A DNA stretch of 46,559 nucleotides from Nocardiopsis sp. CC223A (GCF_030766825.1 NZ_JASFDV010000058.1:1-46559), one strand, 5' to 3'; shown: positions 34,520-43,045, counted from the stretch's first letter. Notes: a model not told the origin generated them from the sequence alone. Made by a program: numbers and translations.

Positions 34520-35725
34520 TTGCGTGTCACCGCGATCATTCCCGCGCGGGGCGGTTCCAAGGGAATTCCCCTCAAGAACATCGAGCCTGTGGGCGGCGTC
34601 CCCCTCATCGCACGCGCCGTCCGCTCCTGCCTCCTGGCCGACGGCGTCACCGACACCGTCGTGTCCACCGACCACCCCGCCATCGCGGCCGCCGCCCGCG
34701 CCGCCGGGGCCCGCGTCCTGGAGCGCCCCGCCGACCTGGGCGGTGACACCGTCTCCTCCGAGGCCGTCCTGCTCCAGGCCCTGGACACCCTGGAGGCCGC
34801 CGGGGAACTGCCCGACGTGACCGTGTTCGTGCAGTGCACCAGCCCCTTCATCGACCCCGCCGACCTGGACGCCGCCATCGCCCGCGTCACCGCGCACGAG
34901 GCCGACAGCGTGTTCTCCGCGGTGCCCACCCACGCCTTCCTGTGGGCCCGCCGCCCCGAGGGCGCCCGCGGGGTCAACCACTCCCACACGCACCGGCCCC
35001 GCCGCCAGGACCGCGAACCCCACTACCGCGAGACCGGCGCGTTCTACGTCGTCGACACCGCTGGGTTCCGCGCCCACGCCCACCGGTTCTTCAGCCGCAT
35101 CGACCTGCGCGAGGTCCCCGACCTGCACGCGTTCGAGATCGACACCCCCGACGACCTGCGCCTGGCCCGGGCCCTGGCCCCCATCGCGGCCCCCGAGACC
35201 GACCCCGTCGACATCGACGCGCTGGTCACCGACTTCGACGGAGTCCACACCGACGACCGCGTCACGGTCTCCCAGGACGGCACCGAGTCGGTCACCGTCA
35301 GCCGCTCCGACGGCATGGGCGTGCGCCTGCTGCGGGAGGCGGGCGTACGGGTGCACATCCTGTCCACCGAGGCGAACCCGGTCGTGCGCGCCCGCGCCGA
35401 CAAACTCGGTGTCACCGTCCTGCACGGGCTCTCCGACAAGCGGGCCGCCCTGGCCTCCTGGCTGTCCGACGAGGGCCTGGACCCCTCCCGCGTCGCCTAC
35501 CTCGGCAACGACGTCAACGACCTGGGGTGCATGGCCCTGGTCGGCTGGCCCGTCGCCGTCCCCGACGCGCACCCCGCAGTGCTCGCCGCCGCCCGGCTGG
35601 TGCTGACCCGCCCCGGCGGGTCCGGCGCCGTGCGCGAACTGTGCGAGCACGCCCTGAACTCCCGTGCGCAGCGCACGGACACGAACTCCCCCACGGACGA
35701 AACGAACGAGAAGGACGCCACATGA
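34520..35725 (+). CDS. CMP-nonulosonate cytidylyltransferase (NeuA-type) fused to a KdsC-like HAD phosphatase
   Basis: 401 residues. Residues 1-222 are a NeuA-type CMP-sugar synthetase: 'IPARGGSKGIPLKNI' (residues 7-21) is the CTP-binding loop, and 'FVQCTSPF' and 'YRETGAFYVVDT' are typical. Residues 232-390 are a HAD phosphatase of the KdsC/NeuA C-terminal type with nucleophile D238 and D240 in 'TDFDGVHTDD', 'STEANPVVRARADKL' and D331/D334 in 'GNDVNDLGCM'. The fusion can remove a 9-phosphate from a nonulosonic acid and activate the free acid with CTP. TTG start with GGAG upstream. The stop overlaps the neuB ATG (ATGA). The substrate could be Kdn, N-acetylneuraminate or legionaminate. Confidence 0.85.
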   Translation: MRVTAIIPARGGSKGIPLKNIEPVGGVPLIARAVRSCLLADGVTDTVVSTDHPAIAAAARAAGARVLERPADLGGDTVSSEAVLLQALDTLEAAGELPDVTVFVQCTSPFIDPADLDAAIARVTAHEADSVFSAVPTHAFLWARRPEGARGVNHSHTHRPRRQDREPHYRETGAFYVVDTAGFRAHAHRFFSRIDLREVPDLHAFEIDTPDDLRLARALAPIAAPETDPVDIDALVTDFDGVHTDDRVTVSQDGTESVTVSRSDGMGVRLLREAGVRVHILSTEANPVVRARADKLGVTVLHGLSDKRAALASWLSDEGLDPSRVAYLGNDVNDLGCMALVGWPVAVPDAHPAVLAAARLVLTRPGGSGAVRELCEHALNSRAQRTDTNSPTDETNEKDAT

Positions 35726-36633
35726 GCAACGGCACCGCCACCGCCGACCTCAGAGCAGAGATCCCCGCCCTGCGCATCGGCCGCCACATGGTGGGCCCGG
35801 GCCACCCGGTGTACGTCATCGGCGAGATCGGCATCAACCACAACGGCGACCTCGACATCGCCAAGCAGCTGATCGACGTCGCCGCCGAGTCCGGCTGCCA
35901 GGCCGTCAAGTTCCAGAAGCGCACCCCCGAGATCTGCGTCCCCGTCGAGCAGCGGGACAAGATCCGGCAGACGCCCTGGGGCGAGATGACCTACATGGAG
36001 TACAAGCACCGCGTCGAGTTCGGCGAGGCCGAGTACGCCGAGATCGCCAAGTACTGCGACGTCCTGGGCCTGGACTGGTTCGCCTCCCCGTGGGACGTGC
36101 CCTCGGTCGACTTCCTGGAGAAGTTCGACGTGCCCGTCCACAAGGTGGCCTCCGCGTCCATCACCGACCACGAGCTGCTGCGGGCCCTGGCCGCCACCGG
36201 CAAGCCGGTCCTGCTGTCCACCGGCATGTCCACGCTGGACGAGATCGACGCCGCGGTCACCATCCTGGGCGCCCGCAACCTCGTCATCATGCACTCCACC
36301 TCCACCTACCCGATGCCGCCGGAGGAGGGGAACCTGCGCACCATCGAGACCCTGCGCGACCGCTACCGCGTCCCCGTGGCCTACTCCGGCCACGAGCGCG
36401 GGCTCCAGATCTCCGTGGCCGCCGCCGCCCTGGGCGCCGTCGCCATCGAGCGGCACATCACCCTGGACCGCACCATGTGGGGCTCGGACCACTCCGCCTC
36501 CCTGGAACCCACCGGGCTGCGCAACCTCGTCCGCGACATCCGCGTCATCGAGCAGGCCCTGGGCGACGGCGTCAAGAGGGTGTTCCCCGGCGAGGAGGAG
36601 CCCCGCAAGCGCCTGCGCCGCACGACCGCCTGA
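35722..36633 (+). CDS. neuB: Nonulosonic acid synthase (NeuB-type) lacking the SAF domain
   Basis: 303 residues forming the NeuB TIM barrel: 'YVIGEIGINHNGDLDIAKQL', 'AVKFQKRTPE', 'WFASPWDVPSVDFL', 'KVASASITDHELL' and 'STGMSTLDEI'. The two metal-binding histidines, H224 in 'YSGHE' and H245 in 'ERHIT', are 21 residues apart, as in the meningococcal enzyme. It condenses phosphoenolpyruvate with mannose, N-acetylmannosamine or their 6-phosphates. The protein ends at 'EEEPRKRLRR', where typical NeuB proteins continue into a C-terminal SAF (antifreeze-like) domain of about 60 residues that completes the active site of the dimer; here it is absent. The start ATG overlaps the preceding stop, with GAGAAGGA upstream. 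Confidence 0.87.
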   Translation: MSNGTATADLRAEIPALRIGRHMVGPGHPVYVIGEIGINHNGDLDIAKQLIDVAAESGCQAVKFQKRTPEICVPVEQRDKIRQTPWGEMTYMEYKHRVEFGEAEYAEIAKYCDVLGLDWFASPWDVPSVDFLEKFDVPVHKVASASITDHELLRALAATGKPVLLSTGMSTLDEIDAAVTILGARNLVIMHSTSTYPMPPEEGNLRTIETLRDRYRVPVAYSGHERGLQISVAAAALGAVAIERHITLDRTMWGSDHSASLEPTGLRNLVRDIRVIEQALGDGVKRVFPGEEEPRKRLRRTTA

Positions 36634-36662
36634 TCCCCGCCCATCATCCCCCGCCGAACACG

Positions 36663-36692
36663 CGCCCGGGGGCCCGCACGGGTCCCCGGGCG
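36663..36692 (+). other. Stem-loop just upstream of the GT2 gene
   Basis: A 9-bp stem CGCCCGGGG/CCCCGGGCG with a 12-nt loop ends next to the GGAGGAG ribosome site of the gene starting at 36705. It may be an internal terminator, RNA stabiliser or translation modulator within the operon. Confidence 0.4.
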
Positions 36693-36704
36693 GAGGAGTA
36701 CCCC

Positions 36705-37679
36705 GTGACCGCCCTGTCGGTGATCATCCCCGCCAAGGACGTGGCGCCCTACATCGGCGACACCCTCGCGAGCCTGGTGCGCAACGACCGCCCCGACTTC
36801 GAGTACATCGTCATCGACGACGGCTCCAGCGACGACACCCCGAACATCGTCGACGACTTTCGCAAGCGCCTGCCCAACCTGCGCATGCTCCGGAACCCGG
36901 CGCCCACCGGGCTGTCCGCGGCACGCAACCAGGGCGTCGCCGACTCCACCGGCAGGTACATCACCTACCTGGACGGGGACGACTGGCTGGCCCCCGGTTA
37001 CCTCGCCCTCGCCCTCGAAACCACAGAGCGGCTCGGGGTGGACTTCTCCAAGACGGACCAAGTCCAGGTCTTCGGCCGCCGCCGGGTTTTCAAACCGGCT
37101 CCCGAAGGCCGTGTGAACCAGGCGCTCGATCCCCGCTCCGGAATTCTTCCGGCGAACGGGGAGAGCATGGTCGACTACCCCAACGCCTGCACCGGTATCT
37201 ACTCCCGTGCCCTGGTCGACCAGGGCCTGATGCGGTTCGACCCGGCACTGCGCACCTGCGAGGATCGCCCCTGGGCCTGGGGGCTTCACCTCAAGGCGGC
37301 TTCGTACGCGCGGGTTCCCGTCATCGGTGTCTTCTACCGCCGTCAAGTGACCGGTTCCCTCACCCAGATCGGTGACGAACGCCAGCTGCACTTCCTGGAC
37401 GCCTGTGACCGCATCATGGCCATGGCCGCGGCGGACCCCGAGAGCGACCGGTTCCTTCCCAAGGCGCTGCGCACCTACTGCGCCCTCATGCTCTTCCAGA
37501 TCGACAAGCGCGACCGCCTTCCACGGCACCTTCAGCAGGAGCTGGTCACCCGCTGTACCGAAGCTCTACGCGCCTTCCCCGCCGAACACCTCGAACGCCT
37601 CTTCATCGAGATCGATCGCAAGCGGAGCAAGCGGCTGATCCGGCTCAAGGACGGCGACTACAAGGACCTGAAGCTCTGA
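36705..37679 (+). CDS. Family 2 glycosyltransferase (GT-A fold)
   Basis: 324 residues from GTG 36705 with a GGAGGAG site. The N-terminal GT-A domain shows 'LSVIIPAKDVAPYIGDTLAS', the UDP/NDP-binding 'DDGSSDDT' (about 40-47) and the metal-binding 'YLDGDDW' (about 88-94). 'CEDRPWAWGLHLKA' around 186-200 stands where GT2 enzymes carry the catalytic base (ED). The C-terminal 100 residues are helical and basic. It is probably cytosolic, adding a sugar to a lipid- or polymer-linked glycan. It follows neuB by 71 bp in the same direction and precedes the polysialyltransferase-like gene, so it likely belongs to the same glycan pathway. Confidence 0.85.
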   Translation: MTALSVIIPAKDVAPYIGDTLASLVRNDRPDFEYIVIDDGSSDDTPNIVDDFRKRLPNLRMLRNPAPTGLSAARNQGVADSTGRYITYLDGDDWLAPGYLALALETTERLGVDFSKTDQVQVFGRRRVFKPAPEGRVNQALDPRSGILPANGESMVDYPNACTGIYSRALVDQGLMRFDPALRTCEDRPWAWGLHLKAASYARVPVIGVFYRRQVTGSLTQIGDERQLHFLDACDRIMAMAAADPESDRFLPKALRTYCALMLFQIDKRDRLPRHLQQELVTRCTEALRAFPAEHLERLFIEIDRKRSKRLIRLKDGDYKDLKL

Positions 37680-37730
37680 TCCGCGTCCTTCATCGCTTCC
37701 TGTCACCCAACCCGGATTGGCACGTCACCC

Positions 37731-39065
37731 ATGACCCAGATCTTCGTCATCACCAAGTTCTTCGGTGCGCTCCACCTGGCCGCCGCCATCGATTCGGGCC
37801 TGTTCGGTGAGCAGAGGCGTGTACTCCTGACCGCCGATTGCTCCGACAACCCCGAAACGGCGCCCCGGCTCGACGAAACCCCCGGGTTCGAGGCGGTGCG
37901 CAGCAGGTTCGACGAGGTCATCTCCTACAACGACCTCATCTGGCCCTATCACCCGGCGCACTGGCAGGCGCACGACACGGACCAGGCGCTGCTGCGAAGG
38001 CTCCTGGGAAGCCATCTCTCCCTGGGGACGGATGTCCCCGAGCTGATCGTGGAGTCCGTACAGGCCCATCCCGCCCGGGCGCTGACCCGGCTCTTCGACG
38101 ATGCGCGCCTCACCGTCTACTCCGACGGCCTCATGTCGTACGGCCCGACCCGTACGACCCTGCCCCGACACGTGGCCACTCGGATCGAGCGCCTGGTCCA
38201 CATGGACCTCGTCCCGGGCGTGCGACCACTCGTACTGAGCGAACACGGCGTCGGGTCCGCCCTGGTGCCCTCGGAGGCGTTCCGCCGGGTCGTGGCCGAG
38301 GTGTCGGCCACGACCGACATCACACCTACGGGCGAAGGCCCCTCGGCGCTCTTCGTCGGCCAGTACCTCTCCTCTCTCGGGCTGCTCACCGAGGAGGAGG
38401 AAACAGAGATGTCCGTGCGCACCGTCACCGCCTGCGCCCGCGCGGGCTACCGGTCGATCGCGTACAAACCGCACCCCGCGCACGCGCCGTCCCTGACCCG
38501 AAGCGTGCAGTCGGCCGCCGAGGCGGCCGGCGTGCGGTTGCGCCTGCTGGAGGGGGTCCTTCCGGTGGAGGCGTGGTTCGAACGTTCCGCCCCCGACCTG
38601 GTCGTGGGGTGCTTCTCCACCTCGCTCAGCACTGCGGACAAGATCTACGGGATCCCCGTGGCCACCATGGGGACCGAACTCGTCCTGGAGCGGCTCACCC
38701 CGTATGAGAACAGCAACCGCATGCCGGTGACCATCGCCGACACCACCATGCCCCGACTGCTCGACTCCGGCGAGATCACCCCGCCGGTCATCACCGAGGA
38801 CCGGTACGAGCAGGGGCTCCTCCCCCTCATCCGGGCGGTGGGCTACTGCATGCAGGCCGCCGCCTACCCGCACCTGCGGGAGGAGGCGGCCGCCTACCTG
38901 GCCGAGTACGACGGCGACCTGCTGCGCCACTTCAAGCGCAAGCGGATCGCCGCCCTGGGCATGACCGCCCCCGGGGTGCGCCCCTCCGGTCAGCCGCGCG
39001 ACGCCAGCGTGCCGCGCAGGTTGGCGCGCAGGGCGCGCAGCCTCCTGCGGGCCCGGCCCAGCTGA
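37731..39065 (+). CDS. Polysialyltransferase-like protein (bacterial alpha-2,8-polySia transferase family)
   Basis: 444 residues with a GT-B-like fold. The family hallmarks are visible: 'VYSDGLMSYGP' (about 127-137, the acidic-Gly motif), H248 in 'YKPHPAHA', and S296/S298 in 'GCFSTSLSTADKIYG'. The N-terminus 'IFVITKFFGALHLAAAID' is typical of enzymes that act on CMP-sialic acid, as is the C-terminal basic tail. It would extend a nonulosonic-acid chain using the CMP-activated donor from the NeuA fusion. Its last 76 bp overlap, in antisense, the 3' end of the convergent DUF6716 gene. Acceptor and linkage cannot be predicted. Confidence 0.8.
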   Translation: MTQIFVITKFFGALHLAAAIDSGLFGEQRRVLLTADCSDNPETAPRLDETPGFEAVRSRFDEVISYNDLIWPYHPAHWQAHDTDQALLRRLLGSHLSLGTDVPELIVESVQAHPARALTRLFDDARLTVYSDGLMSYGPTRTTLPRHVATRIERLVHMDLVPGVRPLVLSEHGVGSALVPSEAFRRVVAEVSATTDITPTGEGPSALFVGQYLSSLGLLTEEEETEMSVRTVTACARAGYRSIAYKPHPAHAPSLTRSVQSAAEAAGVRLRLLEGVLPVEAWFERSAPDLVVGCFSTSLSTADKIYGIPVATMGTELVLERLTPYENSNRMPVTIADTTMPRLLDSGEITPPVITEDRYEQGLLPLIRAVGYCMQAAAYPHLREEAAAYLAEYDGDLLRHFKRKRIAALGMTAPGVRPSGQPRDASVPRRLARRARSLLRARPS

Positions 39066-40261
39066 CGCACGGCGGTCGGGGGCAGCGACAGCCGCATCAG
39101 GGAGCGCGTGCGCCTGCGCTGCTGTTCGGGCCCCGTCAGCAGGGACTCCCGCTGTGGCAGCTCCCCGCGGCGTGCGGCGGCCACCAGCGCGGTGAGCCGC
39201 CGCACCCAGTCGTTCTCGTGGACCGGGTGGAAGTAGTTGGCCCGCAGCCAGGCGCCGTCCACCCGGCGGAACCGGGCGGCGCGCACGTCGTCCAGGGTGC
39301 CCAGCACCCCGCTGCCCTCGAACACCAGGTTGATCTGCTCGGCGTTCAGCCCGAAGTCGGTGAGCACCAGCGTCGGCACGTCCAGCGCGAACGCCTCCAG
39401 GGCCGCGGTGGAGCTGACCGTCACGAACCCCGCCGCGTCCTCCAGGTACTCCACCATCGGCCCGGTGCGGAACGCGACCGCGTCGGGGCGGACCTCCCCG
39501 CGGGCGGCCATGTACCGCCACAGGGCCTCGTAGTGGTACTTCTCCTTGTGGGTCTGCGCCTCGTCCTCCCGGGCCCGGAGCTTGACCACCACCTCCAGGT
39601 CGGGGCGGGCCTCGGCGAGCGCGGCCAGCCCCAGCAGCACCTGTTCGCGCTGCCCGCGCTCCGCGGGCACCTTGGCCTGGGAGGCGAACACCACCCGGGG
39701 GCGCCCGCCGCCCGTGCCCGCGCGCGGCCGGGGCTCGGGCAGGAACGGCAGGGTGGCCAGGCCGACCGCACCGGTGGCGCCCAGCCGGGCGCCCAGATCG
39801 GTGAACTCGGCGACCTCCCGGTGGCTGTGCAGCACGAACAGGTCGGCAGTCGAACGGTACAGCCAGGCGCGTTCGGTGGCGGGTACCGAGATGCCGGGCA
39901 GCCCGGAGACCAGCACCGGGCGCCGCTCGCCGACCAGCGCGTGGGCGAGGGCGTCCACCACCGGGCCGGTGCAGTTGAGCATGAGCACGTCGGGACGCTC
40001 GCGCAGCAGTCGGCTCCGCAGTTCCAGGGCGCCGCGCACCGGCACCTCGCGACCGGCCAGCGGCGTCCCGGCGACGGCCGCCCGGACCTGGTCGGCGGAC
40101 GGGGCCACCGGGGAGCGGACGACCGCCAGGTCGGTGTCCCAGCCCTCGCCGGGCAGGGCGCCCAGCAGTGCCGCCGACCACTTCAGGTAGGAGTCGGAGT
40201 CGGCGATCGCCATGACCCTGATCCGCCCGTCGCCGTCACGTTCCACCCGCGTGCTCCTCAT
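38990..40261 (-). CDS. DUF6716-type putative glycosyltransferase (copy 2)
   Basis: 423 residues, paralogous to the protein at 29515-30711. Shared blocks are 'RVMAIADSDSYLKWSAALLG', 'VLMLNCTG', 'FVLHSHREVAEFTDLG', 'VVFASQAKVP', 'VVVKLRARED' and 'FVTVSSTAALEAFALDVPTLVL'. The C-terminal 45 residues are Arg/Leu-rich and encoded across the antisense overlap with the polysialyltransferase-like gene. The ATG lies 26 bp inside the end of the upstream GT52-like gene, so the pair is translationally coupled. It is probably a GT-B-type enzyme of the same nonulosonic-acid glycan. Confidence 0.78.
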   Translation of the reverse strand: MRSTRVERDGDGRIRVMAIADSDSYLKWSAALLGALPGEGWDTDLAVVRSPVAPSADQVRAAVAGTPLAGREVPVRGALELRSRLLRERPDVLMLNCTGPVVDALAHALVGERRPVLVSGLPGISVPATERAWLYRSTADLFVLHSHREVAEFTDLGARLGATGAVGLATLPFLPEPRPRAGTGGGRPRVVFASQAKVPAERGQREQVLLGLAALAEARPDLEVVVKLRAREDEAQTHKEKYHYEALWRYMAARGEVRPDAVAFRTGPMVEYLEDAAGFVTVSSTAALEAFALDVPTLVLTDFGLNAEQINLVFEGSGVLGTLDDVRAARFRRVDGAWLRANYFHPVHENDWVRRLTALVAAARRGELPQRESLLTGPEQQRRRTRSLMRLSLPPTAVRQLGRARRRLRALRANLRGTLASRG

Positions 40262-41258
40262 CGTTGACCAGGGCGGTGGTCACCGCCAGATCCTCGCGCA
40301 GTCCCGGCGAGGCGAGTTCCGTCCACCAGTGTCCGGGCACCCCGTCCGTGCGGATGGACGCCCCGCGCACCAGCAGCCGCAGGGACACCAGCGCGGTGGA
40401 GGGCAGCGACCGCACGGTGTGCCCGGGGCCCAGCCCGCGCAGCGACAGCTCGACCGGCACCCCGCTCCCCGCCAGCCGCGCCCGCGGGTCCGCGGCCAGC
40501 AGCTCCAGTACCCGCGGGTCCTCCCGCCGGTGCGGGAGGTAGGCCACCGGCCCCTGTACGAGCTGCCGCTCCAGCCAGCCCAGGTAGTCGGGCAGCCGGA
40601 CCAGGCCGTCGTTGACCAGGGCGGTCCCCAGGACGATCCGCCGCTCGGCGGGGTGATCGTACTCCGGCAGGGAGCGCAGCAGCGGGAAGTCGTGGCGCAT
40701 CACCCGGATCCCCGCGGCGGCCGCCGCCTCCCGCAGGTCGCCGGGGAGCGGCAGCATGGTGAAGACGGTGAGGCGGCCCTCCTGGGCGGCGCGGCGCAGG
40801 ACGCGCGCGGCCGCCGTGCCCAGGGCCAGGCGTGCCGGGGTGCGCCGCACCCGGGCGCGCAGCACCGGCTGGACGGACGGGGCGCTGAGCAGCCGCAGCA
40901 GGTGCCACACGGCCAGGCCGTCGTCGACCAGGACGATGCGGCAGCGGGGGGCGCGCAGCAGGGGCCGCTGCACCTGGCCGGAGAAGGCGTCGCCGATGAC
41001 CCAGGTGAAGTCCGCGCTGCGGGGGCGGGTGGGACGGCGCGCGAGCGCCGCCGGCGGGGTCGCGGGGAACAGGCCGCGCAGGGCGGTGTGGACATCGGGC
41101 AGGCCGACGGCGTCCTGCCGCAGCAGGATGCACCCCTGGGTGGACAGTCCGTGCGCCGCGTAGGCCTCCACGGCGGACAGGAACTGGAGCGGGGATTCCA
41201 CCCACGCCGACCCGTGCCCCTCGAAGGCCCAGGGAACGTCCGTGGGAAGAAGGTTCAC
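40236..41258 (-). CDS. GT52-like sialyltransferase homologue
   Basis: 340 residues from GTG 41256-41258. Near the N-terminus 'WVESPLQFLSAVEAYAAHG' (about 19-37) matches the SPLQ-x-LNA-x-EA signature of GT52/polysialyltransferase-type enzymes. 'VIGDAFSGQVQRPL' and 'IVLVDDGLAVWHLL' (about 106-119) supply the acidic-Gly motif, and 'AYLPHRREDPRVL' the His of the (K/H)P-type motif. Overall similarity to characterised sialyltransferases appears low. It likely uses CMP-Kdn or a CMP-sialic acid. The end of the gene overlaps the DUF6716 start by 26 bp. It is transcribed away from the Uma2-family gene. Confidence 0.7.
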   Translation of the reverse strand: MNLLPTDVPWAFEGHGSAWVESPLQFLSAVEAYAAHGLSTQGCILLRQDAVGLPDVHTALRGLFPATPPAALARRPTRPRSADFTWVIGDAFSGQVQRPLLRAPRCRIVLVDDGLAVWHLLRLLSAPSVQPVLRARVRRTPARLALGTAAARVLRRAAQEGRLTVFTMLPLPGDLREAAAAAGIRVMRHDFPLLRSLPEYDHPAERRIVLGTALVNDGLVRLPDYLGWLERQLVQGPVAYLPHRREDPRVLELLAADPRARLAGSGVPVELSLRGLGPGHTVRSLPSTALVSLRLLVRGASIRTDGVPGHWWTELASPGLREDLAVTTALVNDEEHAGGT

Positions 41259-41328
41259 GACGTGGCTTTCCGGGATTGATCAGACACGTGGGTTTCCAGC
41301 GTACACAGTGCATATAACGACCACTTCA

Positions 41329-41342
41329 CCGAAGTACGCCCG
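41329..41342 (-). promoter_or_regulatory. Shared upstream element of the GT52-like/DUF6716 operon
   Basis: CGGGCGTACTTCGG (minus strand), about 71 bp upstream of the GT52-like start and closely similar to the element at 30797-30812. An AT-rich TTATATGC follows 16 bp further on toward the gene, a possible -10 region. Confidence 0.3.
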
Positions 41343-41427
41343 TCAGGCCCTGTCCGGCCGCTATGTTCCCCCCAGGGTGACGACGACCGGATTGCAGTGG
41401 GCTCAGGAATCGACTCCGGAGGCTTCG

Positions 41428-42024
41428 ATGACCGCAGAGCCGCTCCCCGACTGGTTCATGCCACCGCCCGGCGGATGGACCGCCGATGCCATGGACGACC
41501 TCCCTCCGGGCGCCCCCCGGATGGAACTCATCGGCGGAGCCCTCATCGTGCCGTCCCCCCAAACCGTTTTCCACTCCAAGGTCATGTTCCGCCTGGCCCA
41601 CCTCCTGGAGGAGACCGTGCCGGAGGGCTTCGACGTCCTCCAGGAGATGACGATGAAGCTCGGGAAGTACCAGCGGCCCGAGCCCGACCTGCTGGTCTAC
41701 CAGTACGAGGCGAACGACGAGGAGCACCTCGACTGGACGCGGACCACCCACGTCCCACCGGAGGACGTGGTCCTGGTCGTGGAAATCGTCTCACCGGAGT
41801 CCCGGGACCGCGACCGCACCACCAAGTTCTTCAAGTACGCCCAGGCGGGCATCCCCCACTACTGGATCATCGAGCCCGAGGAGCACGGCGCGGCGATCCA
41901 CGCCTACGAACTGGACGGCGTCCGGGAACCCCGGTACGTGCCGGTGACCGTCGCCCGGGACCGCCTCAAGGTGGACACCCCCTTCCCCCTCGACATCGAC
42001 GTGCGGGATCTGCTGCGGCGATGA
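41428..42024 (+). CDS. Uma2-family (PD-(D/E)XK-like) protein
   Basis: 198 residues from ATG 41428 with CCGGAGG 5 nt upstream. The Uma2 pattern is complete: 'RMELIGGALIVPSPQTVFHS', 'RPEPDLLVYQ' (the acidic metal-binding position), 'VVLVVEIVSPESRDRDRTTK' (E-x-K-like site) and 'YAQAGIPHYWIIEPE'. The fold is that of PD-(D/E)XK nucleases; the biological role in actinomycetes and cyanobacteria, where many copies occur, is unknown. It is isolated between divergent and convergent neighbours. Confidence 0.88.
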   Translation: MTAEPLPDWFMPPPGGWTADAMDDLPPGAPRMELIGGALIVPSPQTVFHSKVMFRLAHLLEETVPEGFDVLQEMTMKLGKYQRPEPDLLVYQYEANDEEHLDWTRTTHVPPEDVVLVVEIVSPESRDRDRTTKFFKYAQAGIPHYWIIEPEEHGAAIHAYELDGVREPRYVPVTVARDRLKVDTPFPLDIDVRDLLRR

Positions 42025-42037
42025 GCCCCGCCGCCGG

Positions 42038-43045
42038 TCAGCGGCGGCGGGTGGGGCGGCGGCGCCGGGCGGGCAGCGCGTCGCGGGCCAGGGCGGCCGC
42101 GCCGACCAGGCCCGCCTCGTTGCCCAGGGCCGCGGCCACCACGCGGGCCTCGGGGCGGTAGCCCCGGCCGGTGAGTCCGCGCTCGAACGCCTCCCGGGCG
42201 GGACCCAGCAGCAGGTCGCCCGCCTCCGAGACACCGCCGCCGATGACGAACAGCTCCGGGTCGAAGGCCGCCGCGAGGTTCGACAGGCCCGCCCCCAGCC
42301 AGTGGCCGGCCTCGCGCATCAGCTCCGTGCAGGCGCGGTCGCCCTTGCGGGCCAGCTCGCTCACCAGCGGCCCGGTGATCCGCCGCGCGTCGCCCGCCAC
42401 CGCCTGGTGCAGCGCACGCGCCACCGGCGACTCGGCGGCCACCAGCTCGCGCGCCTCCCGGGTGAGCGCGTTGCCGCTGGCGTACTGCTCCCAGCAGCCC
42501 CGGTTGCCGCACTCGCAGCGGTGCCCGCCCGGGACCACCGTCATGTGCCCGAACTCACCCGCCAGGCCGTACCGGCCGCGGTACAGGCGCCCGTTCAGGA
42601 CGATCGCCCCGCCGATGCCGGTGCCCAGGTTGACCACGACCACGTCGTCGACCCCCTGGGCGGCGCCCGCGCTCACCTCCGCCCAGGCGGCGGCGTTGGC
42701 GTCGTTCTCCACCACCACGGGCAGGCCCAGGCGCGAGGACAGCGCCTCGCGCAGCGGCTCCTCCCGCCAGGACAGGTGGGGGGCGAACAGCACGTTCGCG
42801 CGGTGCTGGTCCACGAACCCCGCCGCCCCCACGCCGACGGCGCGCACCGGGTACCCCGAGCGCAGCTCCTCGACCACCGAGACGATCGTGTCCTCCACGA
42901 CCGCCGGGCTCTTGCTGCGCTCGGGCGTCTCGGTGCGCACCCGCGCCAGTACCCGCCCGCTCGGGGTGACCACTCCCGCGGCGACCTTCGTCCCGCCGAT
43001 GTCCACCCCGACCGTCAGGGCGTGCCCGTACCGCGCCCGGTTCAT
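42038..43045 (-). CDS. ROK-family sugar kinase (glucokinase-like)
   Basis: 335 residues from ATG 43043-43045, chosen because GGAGGA stands 7 nt before it. The ATP site is 'VGVDIGGTKVAAGVV' (about 12-26). The catalytic Asp is in 'VVENDANAAAWAE', 'GTGIGGAIV' is the phosphate loop, and the zinc motif C-x-C-G-x-x-G-C reads 'HRCECGNRGCWEQ'. It phosphorylates glucose or an amino sugar such as N-acetylglucosamine or N-acetylmannosamine. It follows glmM by 13 bp in the same operon, which fits supply of hexose-6-phosphate for amino-sugar synthesis. The basic C-terminal tail is unremarkable. Confidence 0.88.
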   Translation of the reverse strand: MNRARYGHALTVGVDIGGTKVAAGVVTPSGRVLARVRTETPERSKSPAVVEDTIVSVVEELRSGYPVRAVGVGAAGFVDQHRANVLFAPHLSWREEPLREALSSRLGLPVVVENDANAAAWAEVSAGAAQGVDDVVVVNLGTGIGGAIVLNGRLYRGRYGLAGEFGHMTVVPGGHRCECGNRGCWEQYASGNALTREARELVAAESPVARALHQAVAGDARRITGPLVSELARKGDRACTELMREAGHWLGAGLSNLAAAFDPELFVIGGGVSEAGDLLLGPAREAFERGLTGRGYRPEARVVAAALGNEAGLVGAAALARDALPARRRRPTRRR

